Source of the DNA: Achatina immaculata
Lineage: Eukaryota; Mollusca; Gastropoda; Stylommatophora; Achatinidae
NCBI GenBank assembly: GCA_009760885.1
Contig: CM019699.1
Span: 44,682,268 to 44,746,267 of the forward strand
DNA: 64,000 bases
Direction of reading: 5' to 3'
Positions 1-11,482 of the stretch are shown piece after piece. A program made the position numbers and the translations under genes. The notes below the pieces were generated by a model. The model did no database searches. It was given only the letters and a program-made list of their open reading frames with translations, and was not told the origin of the DNA. Within the stretch, counting starts at the first letter, position 1. Each line of letters begins with the position of its first letter.

Positions 1-399
1 TTCGTGTGTGTGGATGTGTGTGAGAGGGAGGGAGAGAGAGAAAGAAAATACGGATTCGTGTGTGTGGATGTGTGTGACAGGGAGGGAGAGAGAGAGAAAG
101 AAAATACGGATTCGTGTGTTTATGAGAGAGAGAGAGAGAGTAAATACGGTTTTGTGTGTATGTGTGTGAGAGAAAGAGAGAAAATAAGGCTTAGGGTGTG
201 TGTGTGAGAGACAAAGAGAAAGAAAATACGGCTTCGTATGTGTGTGTGAGAGTGAGATAGAGAGAAAATACTGCTTCGTGTATGTGTATGTGTGAAAGAG
301 AGATACAGGGAGAGAAAATACGGCTTCGTGTGTGTGTATATGTGTAAGAGAGAGAAAATACGGTTTCATGTGTGTGTGAGAGAGAGAAAATACGGCTTC

Positions 400-430
<31 letters not shown>

Positions 431-2079
431 AAGAAAATACACCTTCCTATGTGTGTGTGATAGAGAAAGAGAGAAGGAGAAAATATACAGCTTTGTGTAT
501 GTGTATGGTTGTGAGAGAGAGAGAGAGACAAAATACGGTTTTTGTGTGTGTGTGAGAGAGAGAGAACACAATGCTTCGTGTGAGAGAGAGAGAGAGAAAG
601 AAAATACGGCTTCGTGTGTGTTTCTGTGAGAGAGAGAGAGAGAGAGAGAGAAAATAAGGCTTTGTGTGTGTGTGTGAAAGAGAGAGATAGAGAGAGAGAG
701 AGAGATAACACGGCTTTGTGTGTATGTGTGAGAGATAGAGAGAGAGAGAGAAAATACGGCTATGTGTGAGAGAGAGAGAGAGAGAGAAAATACGGCTTCG
801 TGTGTGCGTATGTGTGAGACAGTGTGAGAAAAATACGGCTTCGTGTGTGCATGTGGGTGTGAGAGAGAGAAAGTATGGCTTCGCGTGTGTATGTGTGTGA
901 GATAAAAAAAATACGTCGTCGTGTGTATGTGTGTGTGTGTGAGAAAGAGAGAAAATATGTCTTCGTGTGTGTGAAAGAGAGTGAGAAAGTATGGTTTTGT
1001 GTGTGTCTTTGTGTATGTGGGTGAGAGAGCGAAAATATGGCTTCGTCTGTGTATGTTTGTGTGTAAGAGAGAGAGAGACAGTGAATGCATGGCTTCATGA
1101 GTGTGTATGTGTGCGTGAGAGAGAGAGAGAGAGAGATAGAGAGAAAGTATGGCTTCGTGTATGTGTGTGAGAGAAACTATGGTTTTGTGTGTTTATGTGT
1201 GTGAGAGAGAGGAAAGTATGGCTTCGAGTGTGTATGTGTGTGTGATAGAGAGACAATAAGGCTTCGTGTGTGCATATGTGTGTGTGAGAGAGAGAAAGTT
1301 TGGCTTCGTGTGTGTGTATGTGACAGAGAGAGAGAGAGAGAGAGAGAGAGAAAACACGGCTTCGTGTGTGTTTGTGTGAGAGAGAGAAAGAGAAAGTATG
1401 GTTTCGTGTGTGTATATATGTGAGAGAGAGAGAGAGAGAGAGAAAGAGAAAGTATGATTTCGTGTGTGTGTATATATGTGAGAGAGAGTGAAAGTACGGC
1501 TTTGTGTGTGTATTTGTGTGTGAGAGAGAGGAAGTATAGTATGGCTTCGTGTGTGTATGTGTGTGTGTGAGAGAGAGAAAGTATGGCTTCGTGTGTGTAT
1601 GTGTGTGAGAGAGTGAAAGTATGGCCTGTGTTTGTATATGTGTGTGAGAGAGTGAAAGTATGGCCTGTGTTTGTATATGTGTGTGAGAGAGTGAAAGTAT
1701 GGCCTGTGTCTGTATGTGTGTGTGAGAGAGTGAAAGTATGGCCTGTGTTTGTATATGTGTGTGAGAGAGTGAAAGTATGGCCTGTGTTTGTATGTGTGCG
1801 TGAGAGAAAGAAAGTATGGCTTCGTATATGTGTGTGTGTCTGTGTGAGAGAGAGAAAGTACGGCTTTGTATGTGTGTGTGTGTCTGTGTGAAAGAGAGAA
1901 AGTACGGCTTCGTGTGTGTATGTGTGTGACACAGAGAAAAATACGGCTGTGTGTATGTGTGTGAGAGAGAAAGAAAGAGAGAAAATACGGCTTCGTGTAT
2001 GTGTGTGAAAGAAAGAGAGAGAAGGAGAAAATACAGCTTCTTGTATGTGTGTGAGAGAGAGAAAATACGACTTCGTGTA

Positions 2080-2114
<35 letters not shown>

Positions 2115-3789
2115 AAATACGACTTCGTGTATGTGTGTATGTGTGTGAGAGAGAAAATATCGCTTCGTGTATGTGTGTGAGAGAGAGAAAATACGACTTC
2201 GTGTATGTGTGTGTGAGAGAGAGAAAATATCGCTTCGTGTATGTGTGTGAGAGAGAGAAAATACGACTTCGTGTATGTGTGAGAGAGAGAGAGAAAAAAG
2301 ACGACTTCGTGTATGTGTGTGTGTGTGAGAGAGAGAGAAAATATCGCTTCGTGTATGTGTGTGAGAGAGAGAAAATATCGCTTCGTGTATGTGTGTGAGA
2401 GAGAGAAAATACGACTTCATGTATGTGTGTATGTGTGTGAGAGAGAGAGAGAATACGACTTCGTGTATGTGTGTGAGAGAGAGAGAATATCGCTTCGTGT
2501 ATGTGTGTGTGTGAGAGAGAGAGAAAATATCGCTTCGTGTATGTGTGTGAGAGAGAGAAAATATCGCTTCGTGTATGTGTGTGTGAGAGTGAGAGAGAGA
2601 GAAAATATCGTTTCGTGTATGTGTGAGAGAGAGAAAATACGACTTCGTGTATGTGTGTATGTGTGTGAGAGAGAGAAAATATCGCTTAGTGTATGTGTGT
2701 GTGAGAGAAAATATCGCTTCGTGTATGTGTGTGAGAGAGAGAGAAAATAGGACTTCGTGTATGTGTGTGAGAGAGAGAAAATATCGCTTCGTGTATGTGT
2801 GTGTGAGAGAGAAAATACGACTTCGTGTATGTGTGTGAGAGAGAGAAAATATCACTTCGTGTATGTGTGTGAGAGAGAGAAAATACGACTTCGTGTATGT
2901 GTGTGAGAGAGAGAAAATATCGCTTCGTGTATGTGTGTGAGAGAGAAAATATCGCTTCGTGTATGTGTGTGAGAGAGAGAAAATATCGCTTCGTGTATGT
3001 GTGTGTGAGAGAGAGAGAGAAAATATCGCTTCGTGTATGTGTGTGAGAGAGAGAAAATACGACTTCGTGTATGTGTGTATGTGTGTGTGAGAGAGAGAAA
3101 ATACGACTTCGTGTATGTGTGTGTGTGTGAGAGAGAGAAAATACCGCTTCGTGTATGTTTGTGAGAGAGAGAGAAAATACCGCTTCGTATATATGTGAGA
3201 GATAGAGAGACAGAAAAGAAGGGTTCGTGCATGTTTGTGTGTGCGAGAGAGAGAGAGAGAAAATATCTCTTCGTGTATGTGTGTGAGAGAGAGAAAATAC
3301 GACTTCGTGTATGTGTGTGAGAGAGAGAAAATACGACTTCGTGTATGTGTGTGTGTGAGAGAGAGAGAGAGAAAATACCGCTTCGTGTATGTTTGTGAGA
3401 GAGAGAGAGAAAATACCGCTTCGTATATATGTGTGAGAGGGAAAGAGAGAGAGAGAGAGAGAGAAAAGAAGGGTTCGTGCATGTTTGTGTGTGTGTGAGA
3501 GAGAGAGAGAATACCGCTTCGTGTATGTGTGTGAGAGAGAGATAAAAGTACGGCTTCGTGTATGTGTGTGAGAGAGAAAGTATGGTTTCCTGTATGTGTG
3601 TATGTATGTCTGTGTGAGAGAGATATAGAGGGAGAGAGAGAGAGAGAAAGTACGTCTTCGTGTGTGTGAGAGAGAGTGAGAATAAGTATGGCTTCGTGTG
3701 TGTATGTGTGTGTGAGAGAGAGTGAGAATAAGTATGGCTTCGTGTGTGTATGTGTGTGTGAGAGAGAGAGTGAGAATAAGTACGGCTTC

Positions 3790-3822
<33 letters not shown>

Positions 3823-4525
3823 TGAGAATAAGTATGGCTTCGTGTGTTTGTATATGTGTGTGAGAGAGAGAAAGTATGGCTTCATGTGTGTGTATGTATG
3901 TGTGAGAGAGAGTGAGAATAAGTATGGCTTCGTGTGTGTGTATGTATGTGTGAGAGAGAGTGAGAATAAGTATGGCTTCGTGTGTGTGTATGTGTGTGTG
4001 AGAGAGAGTGAGAATAAGTATGGCTTCGTGTGTGTGTATGTGTGTGTGAGAGAGAGTGAGAATAAGTACGGCTTCGTGTGTGTGTATGTATATGTGAGAG
4101 AGAGTGAGAATAAGTATGGCTTCGTGTATGTGTATGTGTGCGTGAGAGAGAGTGAGAATAAGTACGGCTTCGTGTGTGTGTGAGAGAGAGAGAGAGAGTG
4201 AGAATAAGTATGGCTTCGTGTGTGTGTATGTGAGAGAGAGAAAATACGACTTCGTGTATGTGTGTGTGAGAGAGAGAGAAAATACGACTTCGTGTATGTG
4301 TGTGTGAGAGAGAGTGAGAATAAGTACGGCTTCGTGTGTGTATGTGTGTGTGAGAGAGAGTGAGAATAAGTACGGCTTCGTGTGTGTATGTGTGTGTGAG
4401 AGAGAGTGAGAATAAGTATGGCTTCGTGTGTGTGTATGTGTGAGAGAGAGAGAGAAAAAAGAGAAAGTATGGCTTCGGGTGTGTATGTGTGTGAGCGAGA
4501 GAGAGAACGTGCGGCTTCGTGTGTA

Positions 4526-4558
<33 letters not shown>
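1..4558. repeat. GT/GA-rich degenerate minisatellite array
   Basis: The array consists of units of roughly 34-48 bp. Each unit joins a (GA)n run, an anchor close to aaatacggcttcgtgtgtg, and a (GT)n/(ATGT)n run. Sub-blocks have their own variants: a 39-bp unit with 'tggcctgtgtttgta' near 1612-1800, an 'aaatatcgcttcg' block near 2140-3200, and a 48-bp unit with 'gtgagaataagta' at about 3670-4420. The plus strand is nearly free of C, so the minus strand has few stop codons and shows long open frames of Ser/His/Thr-rich sequence. I regard these as compositional artefacts. The array is cut by the window start. Confidence 0.95.
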
Positions 4559-4908
4559 TCAGGCTCATGCTTACATTCATGCCTTCTTCGGTCGTGGCAG
4601 TCTCAGTTAACTGGACTCTTACAGCTAGTAAATTATCTCAAGTCAAGGGACTCTACTCAGCTAAAACTCTTTCCTAAAAGAAAATCCGGGTTATATATCT
4701 TCGTCACATTTCTCTAATGCACAGACGTCGTATATTCGTAGCTGTGTAAATGAAGATTGTTTTTACAGTGGCTAAAAATTGTCTTCAGTTACCACGTCTT
4801 TAGGTCAAGTACGTACCGTCATCTGGTACAAAACACCTGCTGGAATATAGTGTTGCAAAGTCCCGGTTCTGTGAAACCACTCTATGTCAGTGTAACAGAT
4901 CTTTTCAG
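4559..4908. other. Unique spacer, no gene seen
   Basis: Ordinary AT-moderate sequence between two arrays. I find no splice-flanked open frame, RNA gene or transposon end. Confidence 0.5.
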
Positions 4909-5448
4909 CGATCCATCCGTCGGTCCACCCATCCATCCATTCATCCGTCCGTCCGTCGGTCCATCCATCCATCCCTCCGTCCATCCATCCATCCATCCGT
5001 CCATCCATCCATCCGTCCGTCCATCCATCCGTCCGTCCGTCCATCCATCCATCCATCCGTCCGTCCGTCCGTCGGTCCATCCATCCATTCATCCGTCCGT
5101 CCGTCCGTCCGTCCATCCATCCATCCGTCCGTCCGTCCGTCCATCCATCCAGCCATCCATCCGTCCGTCCGTCCATCCATCCATCCATCCATCCATCCGT
5201 CCGTCCGGTCGTCCATCCATCCGTCCGTCCATCCGTCCAGCCAGCCATCCGTCCGTCCATCCATCCGTCCATCCAGCCAGCCAGCCGTCCGTCCGTCCGT
5301 CCATCCATCTAGCCGTCCGTCCGTCCATCCATCCGTCCGTCCGTCCATCCGTCCAGCCAGCCATCCGTCCGTCCATCCATCCGTCCATCCAGCCAGCCAG
5401 CCGTCCGTCCGTCCGTCCATCCATCTAGCCGTCCATCCATCCATCCAT
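4909..5448. repeat. Tetranucleotide satellite (CCGT/CCAT)n
   Basis: This is a continuous mix of ccat, ccgt, ccag and a few cggt tetramers in about 540 bp. A longer block containing 'ccagccagccgtccgtccg' recurs twice near 5265-5420, so local re-duplication took place inside the array. Every frame lacks stops over long stretches and yields Pro/Ser/Ile or Met-Asp-Gly-Trp peptides, which are artefacts. Confidence 0.95.
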
Positions 5449-5599
5449 CTGTTGCGTATAAAACCTCGTGCAGATTATAGTGAAGAAAAAAAAAGAATAC
5501 TATCGCAGACTGTGGTTGTAGTGAATGTAAAACTCTCGTAGTTTATAGATAAAGGAGACGATAAAAGCGCATGTGAAGAAATAAACTTTGATCAGACAA

Positions 5600-6110
5600 A
5601 AGTCAGTGACATGATACATACTTATTTACAACCACTGACACGATAATGCAATAAACGTGATAATACAAAGCTATATATAGTGAGTGATATGACATAAACC
5701 TATATACAATAAACGACATGAATATAAATTTATACATAGTCAGTGACATGATATGAACACATATATATATATATAGTCAGTGACATGATATAAAATATAA
5801 AAATACATATAGTCCTGACATGATATATACATTCTGTGACATGATATAAACATATATACAGTCTGTGACATAATATAAATATTCATACATTCATAATAGA
5901 AGCTTTTAAGGAATCAGTGACATAATATAAACATATATATAGTCAGAGACATGATATAAAGCTATATACAGTCAGTGACATATTATATATATGTGACATG
6001 ATATAAACATACAAATAATCTGTGACATAATATAAGTGCGTATAAAGTCAGTGGCACGATATAAACATACATAAACTGCGGTATAGTATAGTGAAACACG
6101 TATAGTGAAC
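5600..6110. repeat. Degenerate AT-rich array, about 28-31 bp
   Basis: Recurrent words 'gtcagtgacatgatataaac' and 'atatatatagtc' appear with variable spacing. The copies are diverged, which suggests an older array than its neighbours. It contains a short (TA)n run near 5760-5775. Confidence 0.8.
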
Positions 6111-6185
6111 GTGTGAATATATGAATATAAAGTGAATACTCACAGTAAGGAAACATGACACTAGCATAACATGACAAGCACTGAC

Positions 6186-6373
6186 ATGGAAATAGACATC
6201 AAGTAAGGACTAGAGCTAGTTAGAGAGGGGAAACTATGACAGTGCTCAGAGACAAGGGATGCACATACAACGAAGTGGAAAATAAATCCAAGAACAGGGA
6301 TGACTGGAAAGATTTCAGCTGTGTCTATGCTCTCAAGGGAGATGATGATTATGATGATGATGATGATGATGAT
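6186..6373 (+). mobile_element. RTE-type LINE 3' relic with (GAT)n tail (family B)
   Basis: The segment is a diverged version of the LINE 3' end found at 43.0-43.3 kb. Both decode, with lesions, to a 'MTVLR' stretch followed by 'SKNRDDW' and a Tyr-Ala-Leu motif, and both run directly into (GAT)n. It lacks the reverse transcriptase core and is 5'-truncated. The short GAT tail is typical of RTE-clade elements, which end in simple repeats rather than poly(A). Confidence 0.7.
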
Positions 6374-6423
6374 TCATTTAAATAAATGGACACACATAGT
6401 GAAAGTTTGAAAAGTTTGAATAT

Positions 6424-7038
6424 TCATTCATTCATTCATTTGCATGTCCCCTGCGGAACTTTGCCTCCCTAACAGCACTCCTGTAGGCCTCTCGGTTGTG
6501 AGCAAGATGGCCTGCTGCTGATGCGCCCATTTGCAGATGATCAACGATGTCTTGCAGTCATCTTCGCCTTGGTCTTCCTCTCTTTCTTTTTCCCATTATG
6601 TACCCTTCCAGGACGGTTTTCTCTAGATTATCATGACGTTTAATGTGTCCTTCTTCTTCTTCTTCTTCTTCTTCTTCTTCTTCATTCGCATTGTCTGTTT
6701 ATATCTGCAGTCCTGTCTCTTGGATAAATTTCACTGTTTTTTGTAATTCATGTATGGAACCGTACAGCTTATCTTCTTTAGTGGTTTCACTGGGCCGTTT
6801 AATATGTCCAAAATATTTAAGTTTTCTCTCTTTAATCCTCTTTACTAGCCAGCCTTCTTCAATATTAAGTTCTTGTAGTATAGATATATTTGTTCTTTTT
6901 TGTGTCCATGATATTTGAAGAACTCTTCTGTAGCATTTACATTCAAAGGCATTTATGTGTTTCTCAGCGGTTTTGTTAAGTGTCCAGGTCTCACAGGCAT
7001 GTGTTGCGATGGGAAAGATGCATGCCCTTAAAAATCTT
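6424..7038 (-). mobile_element. 5'-truncated RTE-type LINE (family A) with a nested insertion
   Basis: The minus strand encodes the C-terminal part of the same reverse transcriptase polyprotein that is complete at 49.6-53.0 kb, including the 'GRPRRRW'-type basic motif region and the terminal (AATG)n tail, seen here as attcattcattc. The element is flanked by an 11-bp direct repeat, agtttgaatat, at 6413-6423 and 7039-7049. That repeat marks target-primed insertion into the neighbouring 'gaaagtctgaatatatgg' array. It is interrupted at 6651-6796 by another LINE fragment and is a pseudogene. Confidence 0.85.
6651..6796 (-). mobile_element. Nested LINE fragment with (GAA)n tail
   Basis: The 146-bp insert lies inside the family A LINE. 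It is flanked by a 13-bp direct repeat, gtttaatgtgtcc at 6638-6650 and gtttaatatgtcc at 6797-6809, with one mismatch. On the minus strand it decodes to a reverse-transcriptase-like stretch (SETTKEDKLYGSIHELQKTV) and ends in (GAA)n. It resembles the region after the YADD motif in LINE RTs. The family differs from its host element. Confidence 0.65.
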
Positions 7039-7080
7039 AGTTTGAATATATGGACACATATAAAGCAACTCTGAATATAT

Positions 7081-7200
7081 GCTGTTCTCTCGTGGCTAGA
7101 CGGCTGCTCGTCCTACCGGAGTCCGTGTTCGAATCCCAGGTAATTCTCTTGTGATTTTTCTTTCTCTCACGTCTCACTAAAGTGCTTTGTCTACGATTTT
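7081..7200 (+). mobile_element. tRNA-derived SINE-like element
   Basis: The copy carries an A-box-like tggctagacggctg at about 7093 and a B-box-like tgttcgaatccc at about 7125, spaced roughly as in a tRNA gene. The inverted copy at 19155-19250 shares the order: ctgttctct, tggctagacg, ctgctcgtc, ttcga, caggtaattctcttg, tctttctctca. Two dispersed copies that continue past the tRNA-like part support a SINE over a functional tRNA. I cannot fold a convincing acceptor stem. Confidence 0.6.
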
Positions 7201-7219
7201 TTCGAGGTTTAATCCTACA

Positions 7220-7812
7220 ATATTTGTTATCTTACTGAATATATGGACACACACAGTGAAAGTCTGAATACATGGACACACATTGAAAGTCTGAATATAT
7301 AGACAGATATAGTGAAAGTCTGAATATATGGACACCACATAGTGAAAGTCTGATTATATGGACACCACATAATGAAAGTCTGATTATATGGACACCACAT
7401 AGTGAAAGTCTGAATATATGGACACCACATAGTGAAAGTCTGAATATATGGACACCACATAATGAAAGTCTGATTATATGGACACCACATAGTGAAAGTC
7501 TGAATATATGGACACCACATAGTGAAAGTCTGAATATATGGACACCACATAATGAAAGTCTGATTATATGGACACCACATAGTGAAAGTCTGAATATATG
7601 GACACCACATAGTGAAAGTCTGAATATATGGACACCACATAATGAAAGTCTGATTATATGGACACCACATAGTGAAAGTCTGAATATATGGACACCACAT
7701 AGTGAAAGTCTGAATATATGGACACACATTGAAAGTCTGAATATACAGACACACATAGTGAAAGTCTGAATATATGGACACCACATAGTGAAAGTCTGAA
7801 TATATGGACACA
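7220..7812. repeat. 30-bp minisatellite with 90-bp higher-order unit
   Basis: The unit is tagtgaaagtctgaatatat followed by ggacaccaca. Between about 7350 and 7700 every third unit carries the same pair of changes ('aatgaaagtctgatta'), giving a regular 90-bp higher-order period. Edge units are shorter or variant. The 30-bp period keeps frames open and produces repetitive minus-strand ORFs that I do not treat as genes. Confidence 0.95.
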
Positions 7813-8278
7813 TACGTATATGATCGACGGAGTGTTCTTAAAGATAAACTTACAGCGTAAACACACATACTATGGATACACACAGGTACACATATGTAAA
7901 TAATGTCAGCAACACACTCTGTCGTGACATACGACACATAAATAAACAGAGGTAACACACACCCAGACTACAAAATATTACCAAATGATTACTGCCTGTA
8001 GCTTTATCGTGGCAGGCAACAGCATAGAGAGAGAAATCTTCAAAGAGACGCAGCAAACAAACAAGCTGGTGTAATGCACATGAACAATAACGTTATCACG
8101 ACAAACACATGAAAGCAGATTGTAACAGCCACATAACGAGGATGTAACCAGTGCCCGCAGAGACTGACAAATGATACGCTTGGATTTTCATGCAGGAAAA
8201 GGCAGAGTGCAATAAGAGAGAAGGCCAGCGAGGCAGTGCCTGGTGGCATCGTGCAAGTGTTTCCATGCAGTAACTCAC
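7813..8278. other. Unique sequence, probably intron downstream of the minus-strand exon
   Basis: No array and no transposon is visible. The minus-strand frame of the adjacent exon stays open to 8040, but past the splice donor at 8277-8278 it becomes hydrophobic and non-repetitive, consistent with intron read-through. Confidence 0.45.
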
Positions 8279-9524
8279 CCAGCTTGGCAGAGTGCGGCAA
8301 GGTGGCACACGAGCGAGGTCTGGAGATCTTATCTTCTCTGTTGACCACGTACACGTGATCTGAAGACAGTGGCTTGCACTTCTTGGCTCTAAGTTTCACT
8401 ACTGACGAGCCAGCTTCGCTTACGCTTAACGAATGCGAGGAGGTCGATGCAGAAACTTTCCGGGGCAGCTGCTGCTTGGCACCTTGCTCCAGGCTGAGGC
8501 TGATGGAGCTCTTGGCGCGACCGAACAACTTCTCCCTCAGGATGCGGGTAACGGTGGAACCCGACACGGCGGCGGCTGCTTGCGTGTTAGTCAACGGCTG
8601 CTCGGTCCCGTTTTCTAACGTCTGGTCGTGCTGATGATCAGCCTGACAGAGGCTGTCACGTGACAGCGATGAGATTATCCCATGAACACCGTTAGACGAC
8701 GGGGGGCGGGCGTGGAGCTCGTCTAGCCCAGGCTGACGACTGACCTCTCTTGCTGCCGAGGACTGATGTGGAGAGAGGTGCTGATGTGGGTGATGATTCT
8801 GAGGATGACTATAATGGTACTGATGATGATAATGTTGATGATGATGATGATGATGATTTGACTGTGACCCGGGATGAAGAAAGTGTGTGTGTGGATTGGT
8901 GGCTTCCTGAGTGCAGGGAGTATTCTTGTGTAGTTTCCCTGGGTAAGAATCTTCAGTGCGAGTCACCGAATCTCGGGCTGAGATTTGGCCGACGAAAGAC
9001 GAGTCACATCGCTGTCTGTGCCCTGAGCTCCACGGGCTCGCCTCCATGTCATCGTGCTCACAGCAGAAGGACGCTGAGTAGCGGTTCTGGCTATGGCGAT
9101 TCTTCATGGAAGACGTAAAGCCAGGTTTTCTAGGAAACCTCGACTCAGAATCTTGGTAGTTTTCAGACGAGCAATTCCGTAAATGTTCAGCCAGATTTCG
9201 GTCCGACTTAGACGAGCTCATGACCCGTCCAGACGTTCCATTACTAAAAGAAAGCGAGTCCTCGATGTTGCCTGTGCCTGGGCTACCGTGCTTGGTCCAA
9301 GGTTTGAGGTTTTTAAGCCAGGACAGCGTTCTGTTGTAGATGTTATCCTTGACCCTGTAGCTCGGCAGAGCTTCACGGCTGGTGTGTCTACCTAAGCTGA
9401 CTGCGCGAGTTTGTCTTACCTGCACTCTCTCGTCTGAGGGACTCATTGGCTGCAAGTGAATGTGACGAGCTGGTTCGTGAGCCATCCTTGGGTCTAGGCA
9501 AGCATCATCAACTTTTCTACTCAT
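8279..9524 (-). CDS. Large coding exon of an unrecognised His/Ser-rich protein
   Basis: This is the best protein-coding candidate. The open frame runs about 415 codons from an ATG at 9522-9524 (upstream in-frame TGA; A at -3) to a consensus donor, GG|GTGAGT, with the intron starting at 8278. The donor is phase 1. The predicted protein is hydrophilic and low in complexity. It has a basic N-terminal third with 'RTLSWLKNLKPW', a His-rich tract at about residues 220-250, a basic/serine segment with 'LREKLFGRAKSSISLSLE' at about 325-345, and 'RPRSCATLPHS' near the donor. Composition and GC content differ from the AT-rich surroundings. It looks like a disordered cytoplasmic or scaffold region; I do not recognise the family. 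The start could instead be an acceptor, and a second donor-like CAG|GTAAGA lies near 9415. Confidence 0.6.
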
Positions 9525-9854
9525 CCTATTTCATAAACATTGCCAGGGGTAAAATCACTGGACAGTTCACATGTGCCCTCTTTCAATCATCCACTGTTCA
9601 CATCTGAACGTAATCCATGATTAGTTTATAATAGAGCGTGATAAGCTTAGAAAGTAATCCTTGGATTTGTGCAGTCCATTTCTTTCACATCAGGAAAGGT
9701 AAAGACGCTCACTGAAAATTCTCACAGCTCTCACATAATTACTGAAACAGAGAAATACTAATTCATTTTCTGGGGAAATATTCAGATATTCTCTGGCAGA
9801 CCTGGAAACTATCTATTATAAACATAAACAGAGACGACACAACACGGTTAACCT
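9525..9854. other. Unique spacer, no feature seen
   Basis: AT-rich single-copy sequence upstream (minus sense) of the large exon. No promoter element or second exon is convincing. Confidence 0.4.
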
Positions 9855-10275
9855 GAGATCTATCAACAAAGTTTGAGATCTATGAACAACGTTTGAGATC
9901 TATGATTAAGTTGTGAAGATCTATGAACAACTTGTGAGATATATGCACAACTTGTGAGATTTATGACCAACTTGCGAAGATCTATGAACAACTTGTGAAG
10001 ATCTATGAACAACTTGTGAGATATATGCACAACTTGTGAGATTTATGACCAACTTGCGAAGATCTATGAACAACTTTTGAAATATATGAACAACTTTTGA
10101 GATCTATGAACAACTTTGGAAGATCTATGAAAAATATGTGATATCTATGAACAACATGTGAAATCTGTCAACAACATGTGATATCTATGAACAACCTGCG
10201 AAATCTATGAACATATTGTGATATCTACGAACAACATGTGAATATGAACAACATGTGCTATCTATGAACAGCATG
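9855..10275. repeat. About 20-bp minisatellite (gatctatgaacaacttgtga)
   Basis: About twenty variable copies of a 19-21 bp unit are present, grading from 'gatctatgaacaacttgtga' to 'gatatctatgaacaacatgt'. Two- and three-unit blocks (e.g. around 9960-10070) recur, showing local block duplication. Confidence 0.9.
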
Positions 10276-10392
10276 TGATATCTATCAACAACCTGTAGTA
10301 TAAGTAAAGTATTCACAATCACAACACACAACGTACAAGCAACCTGTAGTATAAGTAAAGTATTCACAATCACAACACACAACGTACAAGAG
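10276..10392. repeat. Two-copy tandem repeat of about 56 bp
   Basis: The phrase 'gtagtataagtaaagtattc' followed by 'acaatcacaacacacaacg' is repeated twice in direct orientation. Confidence 0.85.
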
Positions 10393-10870
10393 GCGAGGTC
10401 CTCCTATAACTGGATGAAGTGAGAAAGGAAAACTGGAGCTGCAGCCGTCAACAAACTACTTCCTTTCTAACGATACTATCAGGCTTTCCGGCTTGGTCAG
10501 GCTTGGCTGTTGGAGGTCAAGTGGACGTGGGTGATGAACCCAGGGAGTGTGAGATTATCGTTAAGTCATATCCCTCCCAGCACAAAGTGTGAGCTCGACA
10601 AGTGGATGAAGGCTCGAGGACGACAAGTACAAATCTTACAGTAAAACGTTTTAGATACAGTCAGTCAGTCGTTGCTCGCTACAGCCATGATGGACATTTT
10701 TCAATTCTTTGCCTACAGATGGAGCAGCCCGTTATGGGCAAGCGCAGGCCAGACTTTCAATGCCTGGACCATGGGGGGATTATAAGCACTTAATGTTCAT
10801 GGGCTGAGCACACGCTGTACTGCGATGTGACATAAGGCGACACAGCTAATGCACAAGTGTGGCGAACACA
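10393..10870. other. Unique sequence, no gene seen
   Basis: Single-copy sequence of moderate GC. The short open frame near 10602-10793 shows no splice context or recognisable protein. Confidence 0.4.
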
Positions 10871-10871
10871 A

Positions 10872-11100
10872 GGAACTAACGTCAGAAGATGCCAACATAA
10901 CTAATATTAACATATAGAAAAACGAGGAACTAACGTCAAGAAGATGCCAACATAACTAATATTAACATATAGAAAAGAGAGAGGAGACAGAGAGAGAAGA
11001 GAGAGAGGAGAGAGAGAAGAGAAAGAGAGGAGAGAGAAAGGAGAGAGAAAGAGAGAGAGAGAAGACAGAAGAGACAGAGAAGAGAGACAGTGAAGATAAG
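10872..11100. repeat. Two-copy 50-bp repeat followed by GA-rich tract
   Basis: A unit containing 'gaggaactaacgtcaagaag' or its variant and ending 'attaacatatagaaaa' occurs twice (about 10872-10975). It is followed by a purine-only tract of GAGA/GAAG (about 10975-11095). Confidence 0.85.
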
Positions 11101-11149
11101 TTGAGATGGTAAAGCTGGAGTATTGCCTGCATATGCAGCATGAGAGAAA

Positions 11150-11480
11150 ACAAAACATATCAAAGTCAGGAGACAAAACATATCAAAGTCAGGAGACAAA
11201 ACATATCAAAGTCAGGAGACAAAACATATCAAAGTCAGGAGATAAAACATATCAAAGTCAGGAGACAAAACAGAACATATTCAAAGTCATCGAACAAAAC
11301 AATAGAGATTTAAAGTCAGGAGACAAAACATGTCAAACTGAGGACACAAAACAGAACATATTCGAAGCCATCAGACAAAACAGTACAGATTCAAAGTCAG
11401 GAGAGAAAACATACCAAAATCAGGAGAAAAAGCATGTCAAAATCAGGAAAGCCAGGAGACAAAATATAACAGATTCAAAG
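11150..11480. repeat. 23-bp minisatellite, caaaacatatcaaagtcagg family
   Basis: Five near-perfect 23-bp units (aggagacaaaacatatcaaa plus gtc) are followed by longer diverged units that keep 'caaagtcaggaga' and 'caaaaca'. Confidence 0.9.
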
Positions 11481-11482
11481 TC

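Noticed and set aside
191..3482. Long minus-strand open frames (up to about 795 codons) rich in Ser/His/Thr
   Set aside because: They are produced by the C-poor GT/GA array, which rarely yields stop codons on the minus strand. There is no splice context and several frames are open at once.
4757..5444. Pro/Ser/Ile-rich and Met-Asp-Gly-Trp repeat proteins
   Set aside because: All frames of the CCGT/CCAT satellite are open; this is composition, not coding.
7093..7136. Functional tRNA gene
   Set aside because: Box-like motifs are present but I cannot pair an acceptor stem, and the similarity to the second copy continues beyond the tRNA-like part, which fits a SINE.
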